A DNA stretch of 20,762 nt, from assembly GCA_927910885.1 (NCBI GenBank), contig CAKMOD010000057.1, positions 1-20,762 on the forward strand. Reading direction: 5' to 3'. The position numbers and the translations under genes are program-made. Below are positions 13,546 to 20,762 of this stretch, piece by piece; position 1 is the first letter of the stretch; each line of letters begins with the position of its first letter. The DNA comes from an uncultured Prevotella sp. (GTDB taxonomy: Bacteria > Bacteroidota > Bacteroidia > Bacteroidales > Bacteroidaceae). The notes beneath the pieces are model-generated. The model saw nothing but the letters and a program-made list of their open reading frames with translations, was not told the origin of the DNA and did not search any database.

Positions 13546-15579
13546 TTACCAAAGTTTCAGACGCTCATTCTCTGGGATGAAGAGCTTATCACCCTCCTTC
13601 ACGCCGAATGCCTTATACCACGCATTGATATGAGGCAGAGCACCATTCACGCGCCACTCGCCAAGAGAGTGAGGGTCACTCTTCACACGACTACGAATCT
13701 CGGCCTCCGTGATATTGTTTGCCCATACACCTGCATAAGCGATGAAGAAACGCTGTTCTGGTGTAAAGCCCATAATAACCTTACCCTTCTTAGCCTCTGG
13801 TGTCTTCTCGAAAGCATTGAAAGCCACTTCAAGACCACCATGGTCAGCAAGGTTCTCACCTAATGTGAGCTTACCGTTTGCATAGAGGTCAGGCAATACC
13901 TTAATAGCACTGAAGAAGTCAGCATACTTACTGGTACGGGCCTCGAAGTTCTTGCCGTCCTCTTCTGTCCACCAGTCAGTCATATTACCATCCTTGTCAT
14001 AATGGCGTCCCTGGTCATCGAATCCGTGAGTCATCTCATGCCCGATAACCACACCGATGGCACCATAGTTAAAGGCATCATCAGCCTTAGGGTCGAAGAA
14101 TGGATACTGAAGGATACCTGCAGGGAAGCAGATCTCATTCGTCGTAGGATTATAATAAGCATTCACCGTCTGAGGAGTCATCAGCCACTTGTCTTTGTCT
14201 ACAGGCTGGCCAGCCTTCTCCTTGATGGCATCCTCTGCCCAGAACTTCTGACAGGTCAGCACGTTCTCATAATATGACTTTGAAGGGTCAATGGTAAGCT
14301 GGCTCAGGTCCTTCCACTTATTAGGATAGCCCACCTTCACATAGAAGGTAGAGAGTTTCTCAAGTGCAGCCTTCTTAGTAGCCTCACTCATCCAGTCCTG
14401 TGCCTTGATGCGCTCAGCAAGGCTCACCTCAAGGTTCTTGATGAGGTCTTCCATACGCTTCTTGCTTGTGGCAGGGAAGTAACGCTCACAATAGATTCGT
14501 CCGAGTGCCTCACCCATCTGCTTCTCCACCTGCTGTGTAGCACGCTTCCAACGAGGATAGTCCTCCTTTGTGCCACGCATCGTCTTACTGAAGAAGTTGA
14601 AGTATTCCGCACGCACATCATCGCTCAGATAGTTAGCTGATGCAAGAATTGCGCTCCACTCCATACGTGCACGGAGTTCCTCAGCAGTCTCAGTAGATGT
14701 CAGTTTGTCAACACCAGCAAGGAAGGCTGGCTGACATACGACCATTGTCTGAATATACTCGCTCTTGACACCTTCAGCGTTTGCCAACTGCTCAAGTGGG
14801 ATATTAGGATACTTCTCCTTGAACTCGCTGAGCGTCATCTTATTATAGTTAGCCTCCACATCACGCAGTTCCGTACGGCTCTTTGATATCAGTGCCAGCA
14901 TCGTCTCATAACGCATAACGGCATCACGCTTAGCCTCAGCCTGAGCATCAGAGAATCCGTAGAGACGGAACATATTAGCAATGAACTGACGGAAGGCGTT
15001 ACGGATGTCAGTCGTAGCCTTATCATTATCAAGATAGTACTCCTTCTGTCCGAGGCTCAGTCCGTCCTGATAGATAAGGAGGATATTCATCTTCGCATTC
15101 TTCTCATCAGCCTCAAAGGAATAACCCATTGGCACACCATATCCGAAGCTTGCATACTTCAGCTGAAGGGCGCGGAGGTCAGACAGACTCTTTGCATTCT
15201 CCGTCTCGTTGAGCAGAGGCTTAACAGGGCTCACACCCTCCTTGTTACGGCGTACGGAGTCCATAGCAAGCTTATAGAAGTCGCCTAACTTCTTCTCTAT
15301 AGCACTCTGCTTGCCCTGCTTCTTGAGCAGGTCAGTGAGGATGGTATTGACACGCTTGTTATTGTTCTCCTGTAACTGGTCGAACGAGCCGAAGCGTGAG
15401 AAGGCACCTGGGAGTGGATTGAGTTTCTGCCATCCACCTGTGGCAAACGTGAAGAAGTCGTCAGCCGGACGCACCGACTTGTCGAGATTCTCTGCCTTGA
15501 TACCTGCTTGACCCTGTGCCATAGCGGTAAAGGGAGCAGATGCAAGGAGCATCATTGGTAAAAGTTGTTTAATACGCAT
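13546..15579 (-). CDS. pepO: M13 (neprilysin/PepO) zinc metallopeptidase, exported
   Basis: 677 residues from the chosen start. An in-frame ATG 33 bases upstream lies in simple repeat DNA and would put 11 odd residues before the signal peptide, so MRIKQLLPMM is preferred; cleavage is likely after AMAQ. The zinc motif HEMTH starts at residue 514, with the third ligand Glu575 in ENLADHGG. NAYYNPTTNEICFPAGILQYPFFD and the Trp terminus (ERLKLW) are classic for the family. M13 enzymes are oligopeptidases that cleave on the amino side of hydrophobic residues. It is probably periplasmic or envelope-bound. It lies 150 bases after the ABC-F gene in the same direction; that gap is all simple repeats, with no clear promoter seen. 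Confidence 0.93.
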   Translation of the reverse strand: MRIKQLLPMMLLASAPFTAMAQGQAGIKAENLDKSVRPADDFFTFATGGWQKLNPLPGAFSRFGSFDQLQENNNKRVNTILTDLLKKQGKQSAIEKKLGDFYKLAMDSVRRNKEGVSPVKPLLNETENAKSLSDLRALQLKYASFGYGVPMGYSFEADEKNAKMNILLIYQDGLSLGQKEYYLDNDKATTDIRNAFRQFIANMFRLYGFSDAQAEAKRDAVMRYETMLALISKSRTELRDVEANYNKMTLSEFKEKYPNIPLEQLANAEGVKSEYIQTMVVCQPAFLAGVDKLTSTETAEELRARMEWSAILASANYLSDDVRAEYFNFFSKTMRGTKEDYPRWKRATQQVEKQMGEALGRIYCERYFPATSKKRMEDLIKNLEVSLAERIKAQDWMSEATKKAALEKLSTFYVKVGYPNKWKDLSQLTIDPSKSYYENVLTCQKFWAEDAIKEKAGQPVDKDKWLMTPQTVNAYYNPTTNEICFPAGILQYPFFDPKADDAFNYGAIGVVIGHEMTHGFDDQGRHYDKDGNMTDWWTEEDGKNFEARTSKYADFFSAIKVLPDLYANGKLTLGENLADHGGLEVAFNAFEKTPEAKKGKVIMGFTPEQRFFIAYAGVWANNITEAEIRSRVKSDPHSLGEWRVNGALPHINAWYKAFGVKEGDKLFIPENERLKLW

Positions 15580-15596
15580 AGTAAAAAATATTTGGT

Positions 15597-15746
15597 TTAA
15601 TTCATAATTCAAAGTTCATAATTCATAATTCAAAATTCAAAATTCATAATTATGATTACCGATGTAGGCAATGTCCAATGTTCAAAGCAAATGTTCAATG
15701 TCCAATGTTTAAAGTTCAAAGCTCAATGTTCAATGTTCAATGTTCA
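15597..15746. repeat. Two simple-repeat tracts between ABC-F and M13 genes
   Basis: 15597-15653 repeats TTCATAATTCAAAATTC-like units. 15665-15746 repeats CAATGTTCAA-like units, which overlap the end of the ABC-F gene and encode its last residues LNIEH and stop. Neither is an even tandem array; both are degenerate. Confidence 0.8.
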
Positions 15747-17742
15747 AAGTCTCCAACTCTTCCGACAGAATGAGCCATCGTTCGTTTTCCTCATCGAGTT
15801 CACGCTGAAGGTTGGTATATTCCGTCACGAGTTCCATATTCGAGGCATTCTCGGGAGCCATCAGGAGTTCATCGAGTTCGCTCTTACGTGCCTCGAGTTT
15901 CGCTATCTTAGCCTCCGACTCTTCCACAACACGCTGAGCCTTACGAATCTTCTTCTGAATCTCCTTGCGTTCAGCGTAAGATAAAGCCTCCCCCGACCCC
16001 TCCGAAGGGAGGGGAGTTGCACTTTTGCTATTATTTGATGAAGACTTACCATTATCTCCACTATTCAGCGAGAGGTTCTCTGCACTCTCCCCCCTTCGGG
16101 GGAGTTGGAGGGGGCTGCTGGGGCTCCTCAACCAGTCATAGATACCACCCAAATGCTCTCTGACCTTACCACCACCGAACTCATACACCTTGCTCACTAA
16201 TCCGTCGAGGAACTCACGGTCGTGACTCACGATGATTGCCGTACCGTCAAAGGCTTTGATAGCCTCCTTCAACACTTCTTTTGAAGCGATATCGAGGTGG
16301 TTCGTAGGCTCATCGAGGATAAGAAGGTTTACTGGCTCAAGCAATAGCTTAATCATCGCTAAGCGTGAACGCTCACCTCCCGAAAGTACTTTGACATACT
16401 TCTCCGACGTCTCTCCACCAAACATAAAGGCACCGAGCAGGTCGTTTATCCTCAGACGCATATCGCCCGTGGCAACTCTATCAATGGTTTCATATATCGT
16501 GAGGTTCTCATCTAAGAGCTGTGCCTGGTTCTGTGCAAAATAACCTATCTGTACGTTATGACCTATCTTCAGCATACCGTCAAAAGGTATCTCACCCATT
16601 ATACACTTCACGAAGGTAGACTTTCCTTCACCGTTCTTACCGACAAAAGCCACTTTCTCACCTCGTTTGATAATCAGGTCTACACCCTCAAACACCGTCT
16701 GTCCCGGTCCGTCACTATGCAATCTGCTTGGATAAGTCTTCCCCAATCCCTCTGCAATAACAGGATAATCCCCACTTCGCAGGCACGGAGGGAACTTCAA
16801 ACGCATAGCCGAATTGTCAACCTCATCCACCTCTATTGGCACAATCTTCTCCAACTGGCGAATACGTTGCTGTACTTGTACGGCCTTTGTGGCTTGATAG
16901 CGGAAACGCTCAATGAACGCCCTTGTTTCTGCAATTTCCTTCTGCTGGTTCTCATACGCACGGAGCTGTTGTTCACGACGCTCTTTCCTGAGGACGAGAT
17001 ACTCGTCATACTTTACACGATAATCCTCCACGTGTCCACAAGTAATCTCCAGCGTACGGTTCGTTACATTGTTGACGAACGCACGGTCGTGACTCACAAG
17101 GACAACGGCCTTAGCACTCTGAGAGAGGAATTGCTCAAGCCATTGAATAGACTCAATGTCAAGGTGGTTCGTCGGCTCATCTAACAAGAGTACATCAGGA
17201 CGACGGAGAAGAATCTTCGCCAACTCAATACGCATACGCCATCCACCAGAGAACTCACGTGTAGGGCGATCAAAATCCTCACGTGTAAAACCGAGACCCG
17301 TCAGCGTGCGCTCAATTTCAGCCTCATAGTTCTCGCCTCCCATCATCATATACCGGTCGTGCTCAGTCGTAAAGCGTTCCACTAACTCTGCGTATCCCTC
17401 ACTCTCATAGTCGGTACGCTCAGCCATTTCCTGCTCCATTTTCTTGAGCTTCTCCTCAATCTTTGTCTTGTCAGCGAAGGCCTTACGCGTCTCCTCCTTC
17501 ACGGTCGTATCGTCAGAAAGCTTCATCACCTGCGGAAGATAGCCCACAGTCGTATCATTCGGTATGGAGACAACGCCCCCCGTAGGTCTCTGCAATCCAC
17601 AGAGAATCTTCAGCATCGTCGACTTTCCAGCTCCGTTCTTACCCACTAAGGCAATCCTATCTCGCTCATTGATGACAAATGAAACATCCTTAAACAATGG
17701 CTTCACGCCAAATTCCACCGTCAGTCCGTCTATTGATATCAT
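15730..17742 (-). CDS. ABC-F family ATPase (ribosome-associated)
   Basis: 670 residues with two ATP-binding domains and no membrane segments. Domain 1 has Walker A GKNGAGKS (34-41), signature FSGGWRMR (164-171) and LLLDEPTNHLD (185-195). Domain 2 has GKNGEGKS (368-375), LSGGERSR (453-460) and LILDEPTNHLD (474-484). The charged linker at about 245-310 is the tRNA-interacting region of ABC-F proteins, which act on stalled or antibiotic-bound ribosomes. The C-terminal coiled coil is at about 588-665. Residues 540-587, between domain 2 and the coiled coil, contain two inverted GC-rich repeats translated in frame (SPSSPLQLPRRG and TPLPSEGSGEA) around a Ser/Asn-rich spacer. It is of the YdiF/Uup-like type; a resistance role cannot be claimed. 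It has its own promoter at 17912-17942. Confidence 0.92.
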   Translation of the reverse strand: MISIDGLTVEFGVKPLFKDVSFVINERDRIALVGKNGAGKSTMLKILCGLQRPTGGVVSIPNDTTVGYLPQVMKLSDDTTVKEETRKAFADKTKIEEKLKKMEQEMAERTDYESEGYAELVERFTTEHDRYMMMGGENYEAEIERTLTGLGFTREDFDRPTREFSGGWRMRIELAKILLRRPDVLLLDEPTNHLDIESIQWLEQFLSQSAKAVVLVSHDRAFVNNVTNRTLEITCGHVEDYRVKYDEYLVLRKERREQQLRAYENQQKEIAETRAFIERFRYQATKAVQVQQRIRQLEKIVPIEVDEVDNSAMRLKFPPCLRSGDYPVIAEGLGKTYPSRLHSDGPGQTVFEGVDLIIKRGEKVAFVGKNGEGKSTFVKCIMGEIPFDGMLKIGHNVQIGYFAQNQAQLLDENLTIYETIDRVATGDMRLRINDLLGAFMFGGETSEKYVKVLSGGERSRLAMIKLLLEPVNLLILDEPTNHLDIASKEVLKEAIKAFDGTAIIVSHDREFLDGLVSKVYEFGGGKVREHLGGIYDWLRSPSSPLQLPRRGESAENLSLNSGDNGKSSSNNSKSATPLPSEGSGEALSYAERKEIQKKIRKAQRVVEESEAKIAKLEARKSELDELLMAPENASNMELVTEYTNLQRELDEENERWLILSEELETLNIEH
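15987..16016. repeat. GC-rich palindromic repeat inside the ABC-F gene, left copy
   Basis: CCTCCCCCGACCCCTCC then GAAGGGAGGGGAG. It encodes, on the - strand, the residues around TPLPSEGSGEA and keeps the frame open. Inverted relative to the copy at 16087-16114. Confidence 0.85.
16087..16114. repeat. GC-rich palindromic repeat inside the ABC-F gene, right copy
   Basis: CTCCCCCCTTCGGGGGAG followed by TTGGAGGGGG. It is inverted to the left copy and somewhat diverged. It encodes SPLQLPRRGES in the loop after ATPase domain 2. Confidence 0.8.
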
Positions 17743-18128
17743 TATATTTTTCTTTTCCTAAATGTTCTTTGCAAAGATAATATTTTATTTTTGAATAAGA
17801 AAGTTCCTAAACAGCCTTATATCAAAGAATCAAGAACTATTAAAAAACTTCCCACAAAGACTATCGTTGGCTTAGTTAAAGCTAAACTTTCTTTGCATTA
17901 TATGTGATGTACAAAGTTAGTAAAAATAAGCCAAAGAAGCAATTGATGTAGAGAATTTATCAGCAATATTCTTTTTCAAAGAAACCATTATCCCAAAAAT
18001 ATTTTCATGTTAACACTTTAAAAATGTGTAGACAAGTTTTTGAAAAATCATAACATAATTTCAAGTAAAACATCTACAAATAAAGACAAAAATATGTGTG
18101 AAAAGCAAGTTTGCAACCAACAGTAAAT
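17743..18128. promoter_or_regulatory. AT-rich divergent region, left part, with ABC-F promoters
   Basis: Gene-free. On the - strand, TTG (17942-17940), 20 bases, TAACTTTG (17919-17912) is a good promoter for ABC-F with a leader of about 165 bases. A second -7 match, TATCTTTG (17779-17772), lies closer but has a poor -33 element; it overlaps the perfect palindrome TCTTTGCAAAGA (17766-17777). I see no RNA gene in 17950-18128. Confidence 0.5.
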
Positions 18129-18252
18129 CAACCTGTTATAAAGCCATACAAGAAAAGGTGCTTAATTGAACTTCAAAAGGGCGTTAGTTAGGTCTCAAAA
18201 GAGCATCTTTTCAAAGCCAAGTAGGCGTATATTTGAAGCCAAAAGAGTATGT
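18129..18252 (+). repeat. Intergenic repeat family 2, copy B
   Basis: CAACCTGTTATAAAG, then GGTGCTTAATTGAA, CTTCAAAAGGGCGTTA, TCTCAAAAGAGCATC, TTTGAAGCCAAAAGAGTATG. The same blocks in the same order appear on the opposite strand at 8559-8659. This copy is longer by one or two degenerate units. Confidence 0.75.
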
Positions 18253-18283
18253 GTTGACTTTGAATAGATTAAAAATAATTTAC

Positions 18284-18460
18284 AAACACCACCCATCACC
18301 TATCACCCAACACCCAACAATAATCACCCATTAATTTCATAATCTCAGTTTTTTTTATGTAAGTTTGCGGTAAAAACAGGTGATGGGTGGCAGGTGATAG
18401 GTGTTGATGATTACTATAATCTACACACCATCTACACCCAACACCCAACACCCAACAATA
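18284..18460. repeat. ACACCCA/GGTGATG repeats upstream of the M3 peptidase gene
   Basis: CACCCAACACCCAACAATA occurs at about 18304-18322 and, ending at the start codon, at about 18441-18459. Between them GGTGATGGGTGGCAGGTGAT (18380-18399) and GGTGTTG are partly complementary, so the leader RNA can fold on itself. Confidence 0.75.
18335..18367 (+). promoter_or_regulatory. Promoter of the M3 peptidase gene
   Basis: TAAGTTTG (18360-18367) fits TAnnTTTG, with TTTC (18335-18338) 21 bases upstream and a T-rich spacer. The leader to the ATG at 18463 is about 90 bases and is almost all repeat sequence. Confidence 0.5.
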
Positions 18461-18462
18461 TT

Positions 18463-18855
18463 ATGAACATGAAACAGAACCTCAAAAATGTCGTGCTTGC
18501 CGCAGGACTTGCCTGCACAGCACTCACGGGTCAGGCACAGAACGCAAGACCTAAGACCACACAGACGGTCACGAATTCGCTTATGAGACAGAGTACATTA
18601 CCCTTCAACGCTCCTGACTTCAGCCGTATCAAGAGTGAGGACTATCTGCCTGCTATCAAACAGGCTATCGCTCAGCAGAGGGCGGAGATAAAGAAGATTA
18701 CCGATAACAAGCAGAAGCCTACCTTCGTAAATACTATCTTGGCATACGAACGAAGCGGAAAGAACTTGGAACGTATCTCAAATATCTTCTATGCGCTCGC
18801 CTCGGCTGATAAGACTCCTGAGATTGAGAAGCACAGGGAAGTATCGTTCCACTGA
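18463..18855 (+). CDS. dcp: M3 (Dcp-type) oligopeptidase, N-terminal fragment
   Basis: 130 residues from MNMKQNLKNVV; an upstream in-frame ATG at 18394 would add 23 repeat-derived residues ahead of the signal peptide and is not preferred. The signal peptide ends near TGQAQ, so the enzyme is exported, unlike cytoplasmic E. coli Dcp. PFNAPDFSRIKSEDYLPAIKQA is the typical M3 N-terminus. The frame runs EIEKHREVSFH and stops at TGA, where the other frame takes over. One extra G after GAGAAG (18826-18831) would read EKAQGSIVPLMTEF without a stop and fuse the parts. Confidence 0.85.
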   Translation: MNMKQNLKNVVLAAGLACTALTGQAQNARPKTTQTVTNSLMRQSTLPFNAPDFSRIKSEDYLPAIKQAIAQQRAEIKKITDNKQKPTFVNTILAYERSGKNLERISNIFYALASADKTPEIEKHREVSFH

Positions 18856-20609
18856 TGACGGAGTTTGAGAATGAGGTTAAGTTTAATCAGAAGTTCTTCC
18901 AGCGCATCAAGTATGTCTACGACCACGAATACAAGACGCTCAAGGGCGAGGATAAAAAGCTGTTAGAGGTGGTTTATAAGGACTTCACCCACGCTGGTGC
19001 TCTCCTTCCAAAGGAGAAGATGGCTCGTATGCAGGAGATTAACAAGGAATTGGCAAAGCTTCAGCAGGACTTCGGCAATATGCTTCCTAAGGCCGCTAAC
19101 GAGGCAACAGTATGGGTCAGTGATGTAAAGGAATTGGCGGGTCTTAGTGATACCGATATCGCTCAGTGCAAGAAGGATGCTGAGAGTCGTGGTGGTAAGG
19201 CGCCTTATTGTATCGTAATTACAAATACTACTCAACAACCTATCCTCGCAAGTCTTGAGAATCGTGCACTTCGTGAGAAGGTCTTCAACGCTTCTATTCA
19301 TCGTACAGATGGCACGGGTGCTTATAACACCTTCCCTATCATCGTGAAGACGGCTCGCCTGCGTGCGGAGAAGGCTCAGCTGATGGGTTATAAGAACTAT
19401 GCTTCTTACTCGCTATCAAAGACAATGGCGAAGAATACGGATAACGTCTATGCCTTCTTGCGTCAGATGATTGAGGCTTATAAACCTAAGTCGGAGGCTC
19501 AGACAAAGGCGATTGAGGAGTATGCTCAGAAGACAGAGGGTGCTGACTTCCGTCTCCAGCCTTACGACCGCTTCTATTATTCGGCTAAGATGAAGAAGGA
19601 TCAGTATAGTTTCTCTGACGATGATGTGAAGCCTTACTTCAACCTTGACTCTGTGCTTGTAAATGGTATCTTCTATGCGGCTCATCGTGTCTATGGACTC
19701 AGCTTCCGCGAGCGTAAGGATATTCCTACTTATCACAAGGATATGAAGGTGTTTGACGTGATAGATGCTGACGGTAAGCAGTTGGCGCTCTTCTATTGCG
19801 ATTACTTCCGTCGTCCAACAAAGCGTGGTGGTGCTTGGATGAGTGCCTTCCTCAAACAGAGTGGTGACCGTCAGCAGAAACCTCTGATTTTCAACGTTTG
19901 TAACTATGCTAAGGCTCCAGAAGGTCAACCAACACTCCTTACTTGGGATGAGACACAGACGATGTTCCACGAGTTTGGACACGCCCTGCACGGTATGCTT
20001 TCTAACTGTAAGTATAACACGTTGAGTGGTACTGCCGTATCACGTGACTTCGTGGAGATGCCTTCACAGTTTAATGAGTCGTTCGCAAGCATTCCAGAGG
20101 TGTTCAATAACTATGCGCGCCATTACAAGACCAACGAGCCGATGCCTGATGCCCTGCGTGAGAAGATGCTCGGTTCGCTCAACTTCCTTTCAGCTTATTC
20201 CTTGGGCGAGAACCTTTCAGCTACAAGCGTAGACTTGGCTTGGCATTGCCTCTCACCATCTGAGGTTCCAACAGCTGAAGAGGCACCAGCCTTCGAGAAG
20301 AAGGTGTTGGCGGATATGGGTCTGTTGAACAATCAGATTCCTCCGCGTTACTCTACTTCTTACTTCAACCATATTTGGGGTGGTGGATATGCAGCTGGTT
20401 ATTACAGCTATCTGTGGAGTGAGGTATTAGCCGCAAACATTGCTGATTACTTCGAGGCTTACGGTGCACTGACACGTAAGGTGGGTGATGACTTCCGCCA
20501 GAAGATTCTCTCACGTGGTAATACACGCGACCTGATGCAGATTTTCTCTGACTTCACTGGCCTCAAAGCACCTGATACAAAGGGATTGCTGAAGGCGAGG
20601 GGGATGTAA
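18855..20609 (+). CDS. dcp: M3 (Dcp-type) oligopeptidase, catalytic part
   Basis: 584 residues; with the upstream part about 715, normal for Bacteroidetes Dcp. The zinc motif HEFGH (372-376) is within FHEFGHALHGML, with the downstream Glu in MPSQFNESF. YNTLSGTAVSRDFVEMPSQ and YFNHIWGGGYAAGYYSYLWSEVLA are family hallmarks. Dcp enzymes remove dipeptides from C-termini of peptides. The ATG at 18855 is inside the normal reading frame and is probably not a true start. It likely finishes peptides produced by the M13 and secreted proteases; that link is inferred from compartment and function. Overlap with the upstream frame is 1 base. Confidence 0.88.
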   Translation: MTEFENEVKFNQKFFQRIKYVYDHEYKTLKGEDKKLLEVVYKDFTHAGALLPKEKMARMQEINKELAKLQQDFGNMLPKAANEATVWVSDVKELAGLSDTDIAQCKKDAESRGGKAPYCIVITNTTQQPILASLENRALREKVFNASIHRTDGTGAYNTFPIIVKTARLRAEKAQLMGYKNYASYSLSKTMAKNTDNVYAFLRQMIEAYKPKSEAQTKAIEEYAQKTEGADFRLQPYDRFYYSAKMKKDQYSFSDDDVKPYFNLDSVLVNGIFYAAHRVYGLSFRERKDIPTYHKDMKVFDVIDADGKQLALFYCDYFRRPTKRGGAWMSAFLKQSGDRQQKPLIFNVCNYAKAPEGQPTLLTWDETQTMFHEFGHALHGMLSNCKYNTLSGTAVSRDFVEMPSQFNESFASIPEVFNNYARHYKTNEPMPDALREKMLGSLNFLSAYSLGENLSATSVDLAWHCLSPSEVPTAEEAPAFEKKVLADMGLLNNQIPPRYSTSYFNHIWGGGYAAGYYSYLWSEVLAANIADYFEAYGALTRKVGDDFRQKILSRGNTRDLMQIFSDFTGLKAPDTKGLLKARGM

Positions 20610-20640
20610 AAAGCCTCAACCAGCTGAACCAACCAACTGG

Positions 20641-20676
20641 CCCCTCCCCCTTACCCCTCCCCCGAAGGGAGGGGAG
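20641..20676. repeat. GC-rich palindromic repeat after the M3 peptidase gene
   Basis: CCCCTCCCCCTTACCCCTCC then CCCGAAGGGAGGGGAG. It lies 32 bases after the TAA of the M3 gene and is a possible transcript end, although no T run follows. No gene was seen in 20610-20762. Confidence 0.75.
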
Positions 20677-20762
20677 TGATACCGTCACTTGCCTGAAAGT
20701 AAACAGTAATTTACAGATAATACTTCTCCAATTAATAGCAAACCACAATGAGCAGAACATAC

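Noticed and set aside
1..20762. tRNA or rRNA genes
   Set aside because: No cloverleaf or conserved rRNA segment was recognised in any gap.

Overview
The window looks like chromosomal DNA of an oral-type Prevotella or close Bacteroidales relative. Support comes from AT-rich intergenic DNA, promoters of the Bacteroidetes type (TTG, about 20 bases, then TAnnTTTG), few Shine-Dalgarno sites, surface lipoproteins, a type IX secretion (T9SS) sorting domain, a TonB receptor and gene content such as Bacteroidetes-type U32, M13, M3 and ABC-F proteins. The genus is inferred from protein character, not from a marker gene.

Left part (1-5700, + strand): a two-gene cassette encodes a cholesterol-dependent-cytolysin-like (CDC-like) lipoprotein and a streptopain/interpain-type C10 cysteine protease with a T9SS tail. 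A hairpin lies between the genes, and near-identical direct repeats of about 217 bases bracket the pair (41-258 and 5476-5692). The protease frame is broken once between propeptide and catalytic domain. This pore-former plus secreted-protease pair is the most interesting system here.

Middle part (5800-17750, - strand): a TonB-dependent receptor with its own promoter and a palindrome beside it; then, in transcription order from the right, ABC-F ATPase, M13 metallopeptidase, a MetA-family homoserine acyltransferase with the acetyl-CoA-type Glu, a U32-family RNA-hydroxylation-type protein split into two frames, and a lipoprotein-like membrane protein with SH3-like region and zinc ribbon.

Right part (17750-20762): a divergent regulatory and repeat region, then a signal-peptide-bearing M3 (Dcp-type) oligopeptidase on the + strand, also split by one frameshift. 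With the C10 enzyme outside and the M13 and M3 enzymes probably periplasmic, the window could support stepwise use of proteins as nutrients.

Two themes run across the window. First, several repeat families cluster at gene edges, and one GC-rich palindromic family also lies inside two genes as inverted pairs that are translated. Second, three genes (C10, U32, M3) each carry a -1 shift that one added G would repair, so either the assembly under-calls short G runs or these genes are truly slipped.
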